Shown here: in pieces, positions 12,181 to 13,388 of the stretch
Numbering within the stretch: position 1 is the stretch's first letter
How the letters are laid out: every line of letters begins with the position of its first letter
Assembly: GCA_035528235.1 (NCBI GenBank)
Contig: DATKZB010000282.1
Coordinates: forward strand, 1-13,388
DNA: 13,388 nucleotides
From: DATKZB01 sp035528235
Lineage (GTDB): Bacteria; Planctomycetota; Phycisphaerae; FEN-1346
Direction of reading: 5' to 3'
Position numbers and translations under genes: made by a program
Notes under the pieces: generated by a model
Seen by the model: only the letters and a program-made list of their open reading frames with translations
Database searches by the model: none
What the model was told of the DNA's origin: nothing

Positions 12181-13209
12181 TTACACTCGCTTCTTGACGG
12201 CGTCGATCATCATCGGGATGACCCGGTTCAAGTCGCCCACGATACCGTAGTGGGCCACCTGGAAGATAGGGGCCTGGGGGTCGGCGTTGACGGCCACGAT
12301 CTTCTTGGCCTCGCCCATGCCGGCCCGGTGCTGAACCGCCCCACTGATGCCCACGGCGATGTACAGCGCGGGCCGCACGGTCGTGCCGGTCTGGCCCACC
12401 TGGTGGTCCTTGTCGATCCATCCTCTGTCGACGGCGGCGCGGCTGGCGCCGACGGCGGCGCCCAGCGCGTTGGCCAGGTCCCAGACGAGTCGGAAGTTCT
12501 CCTTGCCGCCGACGCCCGCGCCGCCGGCCACGATGATGCGGGCGGCCTTCAGGTTCACCTTCCGCTCGGCCCGCTGGTGTTCGAGAATCCGGAGGGGGAA
12601 ATCGCCGTCGGCCAGCTGGGGCGTGAACCGGACCACCTCGCCCCGGCGCGACGCGTCGGCATCGGGCATCCGCATGACGCCCTCGCGGACGGTGGCCATC
12701 TGCGGCCAGCGCTCCGGGTTGACGATCGTGGCGATGATGTTGCCGCCGAACGCCGGGCGAATCTGGTACAGCAGCCGATCGTACTTCTGCTTCGTGCCGG
12801 GCTCGGTGTGGTCGCCGACGCCCAAGTCGGTGCAGTCGGCCGTCAGGCCCGCCCGGACGGTGCTGGCAACGCGCGGCGCCAGGTCGCGGCCCAGGGGCGT
12901 GGCGCCGAAAATGACGATCTGCGGACGGTGCTCCTCAATCAGCCGCGAGATGACCTTCGCGTACGGATTCGTCTGGTAATGCGACAGCCGCGCGTGCTCG
13001 CCCACCAGCACCCGGTCGGCCCCGCAGTGGATGAGCCGCTCGGCACTGTCGCCCACGCCGGCGCCCAGCAGGACGGCCGTCAGGCGGACGCCGAGGGCAT
13101 CGGCCAGTTCGCGGCCCTTCGAGAGGAGTTCCAGGCCGACGTCGTGGAGGCGGCCGTCGTTCTGCTCGGCCACGACCCACACGTCGCCCTGTCGGTTAGG
13201 TTCGATCAT
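12181..13209 (-). CDS. etfA: Electron transfer flavoprotein alpha subunit
   Basis: A 342-residue alpha subunit. It pairs with EtfB and carries the mobile FAD domain that shuttles electrons from acyl-CoA dehydrogenases to a quinone oxidoreductase or other acceptor. The N-terminal part starts DVWVVAEQ and contains LELLSKGRELADALGV. The FAD-binding half shows GGAGVGG (229-235), SRAAVDRGWI (256-265), VGQTGTTVRPALYIAVGISG (271-290), QHRAGM (293-298), VAVNADPQAPIF (about 305-316) and YGIVGDL (320-326). The N-terminal pattern resembles EtfA proteins of anaerobes, a class that includes electron-bifurcating members; this alone does not prove bifurcation. No extra ferredoxin domain is present. The ATG at 13209 has AGGAGA 11 bases upstream. 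etfB ends 33 bases earlier, and the acyl-CoA dehydrogenase starts three bases after the stop, so the three genes probably form one operon. Confidence 0.95.
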   Translation of the reverse strand: MIEPNRQGDVWVVAEQNDGRLHDVGLELLSKGRELADALGVRLTAVLLGAGVGDSAERLIHCGADRVLVGEHARLSHYQTNPYAKVISRLIEEHRPQIVIFGATPLGRDLAPRVASTVRAGLTADCTDLGVGDHTEPGTKQKYDRLLYQIRPAFGGNIIATIVNPERWPQMATVREGVMRMPDADASRRGEVVRFTPQLADGDFPLRILEHQRAERKVNLKAARIIVAGGAGVGGKENFRLVWDLANALGAAVGASRAAVDRGWIDKDHQVGQTGTTVRPALYIAVGISGAVQHRAGMGEAKKIVAVNADPQAPIFQVAHYGIVGDLNRVIPMMIDAVKKRV

Positions 13210-13242
13210 ACTGCTGAACGTCTCCTGTGACGTGTTCCCGTC

Positions 13243-13388
13243 TCAGCCGATGGTGTGGTCGGCGATAAGTTCGTGAACCATGCCGGCGATGGCCGCTTCG
13301 GCCGGCTCGATCTTCTTGAACCCGCTGCCCGTGAGGATGACCGACTGGATGCGTTTGACCTTGGTCGGGCTGCCGTCGCGGCCGCACC
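13243..13388 (-). CDS. etfB: Electron transfer flavoprotein beta subunit, C-terminal fragment
   Basis: Only the last 47 residues are in the window; the gene continues past 13388. The fragment reads GRDGSPTKVKRIQ near its start, and GSPTKV matches the conserved late motif of EtfB. It ends AGMVHELIADHTIG before a TGA at 13243-13245. EtfB binds the fixed nucleotide (AMP, or a second FAD in bifurcating forms), but the residues that would tell which are outside the window. Position, strand and a 33-base gap to etfA support the assignment. The 5' end, start and operon promoter cannot be seen. Confidence 0.85.
   Translation of the reverse strand, partial: CGRDGSPTKVKRIQSVILTGSGFKKIEPAEAAIAGMVHELIADHTIG

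Noticed and set aside
10519..13230. Long plus-strand open frame of about 900 codons opposite etfA and the acyl-CoA dehydrogenase
   Set aside because: Same antisense effect of high GC; it spans two real genes and their junction, and its composition (rich in Gly, Arg, Val, Asp, His, Gln) fits no protein family.

Overview
All eight protein-coding genes in this GC-rich window lie on the minus strand, so transcription runs from high to low coordinates. The organism has an outer membrane: it carries BamA with five POTRA domains and a C-terminal Phe, plus a Skp/OmpH chaperone. An exported protein combining DUF2341-like, PA14-like, PKD and TPR segments, together with the many GC-rich hairpin repeats between genes, suggests a Planctomycetota-type bacterium. 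That placement is an inference from gene style, not a phylogenetic result.

In transcription order the window opens with the 3' end of etfB, then etfA and a long acyl-CoA dehydrogenase whose GTG start lies three bases after the etfA stop. These form a tight unit: the dehydrogenase oxidises an acyl-CoA and passes electrons to the EtfAB flavoprotein. Next is a small unrecognised four-helix membrane protein. It is followed by an envelope-biogenesis group: bamA (outer-membrane protein insertion), skp (periplasmic chaperone) and a 697-residue exported protein of unknown job. Gaps in this part are about 60 to 115 bases, so read-through is possible but not proven.

A 715-base non-coding stretch (3814-4528) separates this block from tkt (transketolase) and guaB (IMP dehydrogenase). 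The tkt-guaB pair probably forms a two-gene unit. Transketolase feeds the pentose phosphate pool from which PRPP and purines are made, and GuaB commits IMP to guanine nucleotides, so the pairing is metabolically sensible. The final 292 bases after guaB are non-coding.

The most unusual content is in the intergenic DNA. There are at least three families of hairpin repeats: a 25-bp perfect inverted doublet with GTAG/CTAC ends (19-76); a doublet whose two units share head and loop but have different, compensated stems (4379-4462), with a decayed third copy nearby; and two direct copies of a 25-bp hairpin (3961-3985, 4064-4088). A further hairpin abuts a stop codon (4509-4525), and a CGCAGAG tract lies at 167-205. 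These look like REP/BIME-type elements. No transposase, CRISPR array, tRNA or rRNA was seen, and I do not see a clearly new multi-gene system; the genes themselves are mostly conserved housekeeping functions.
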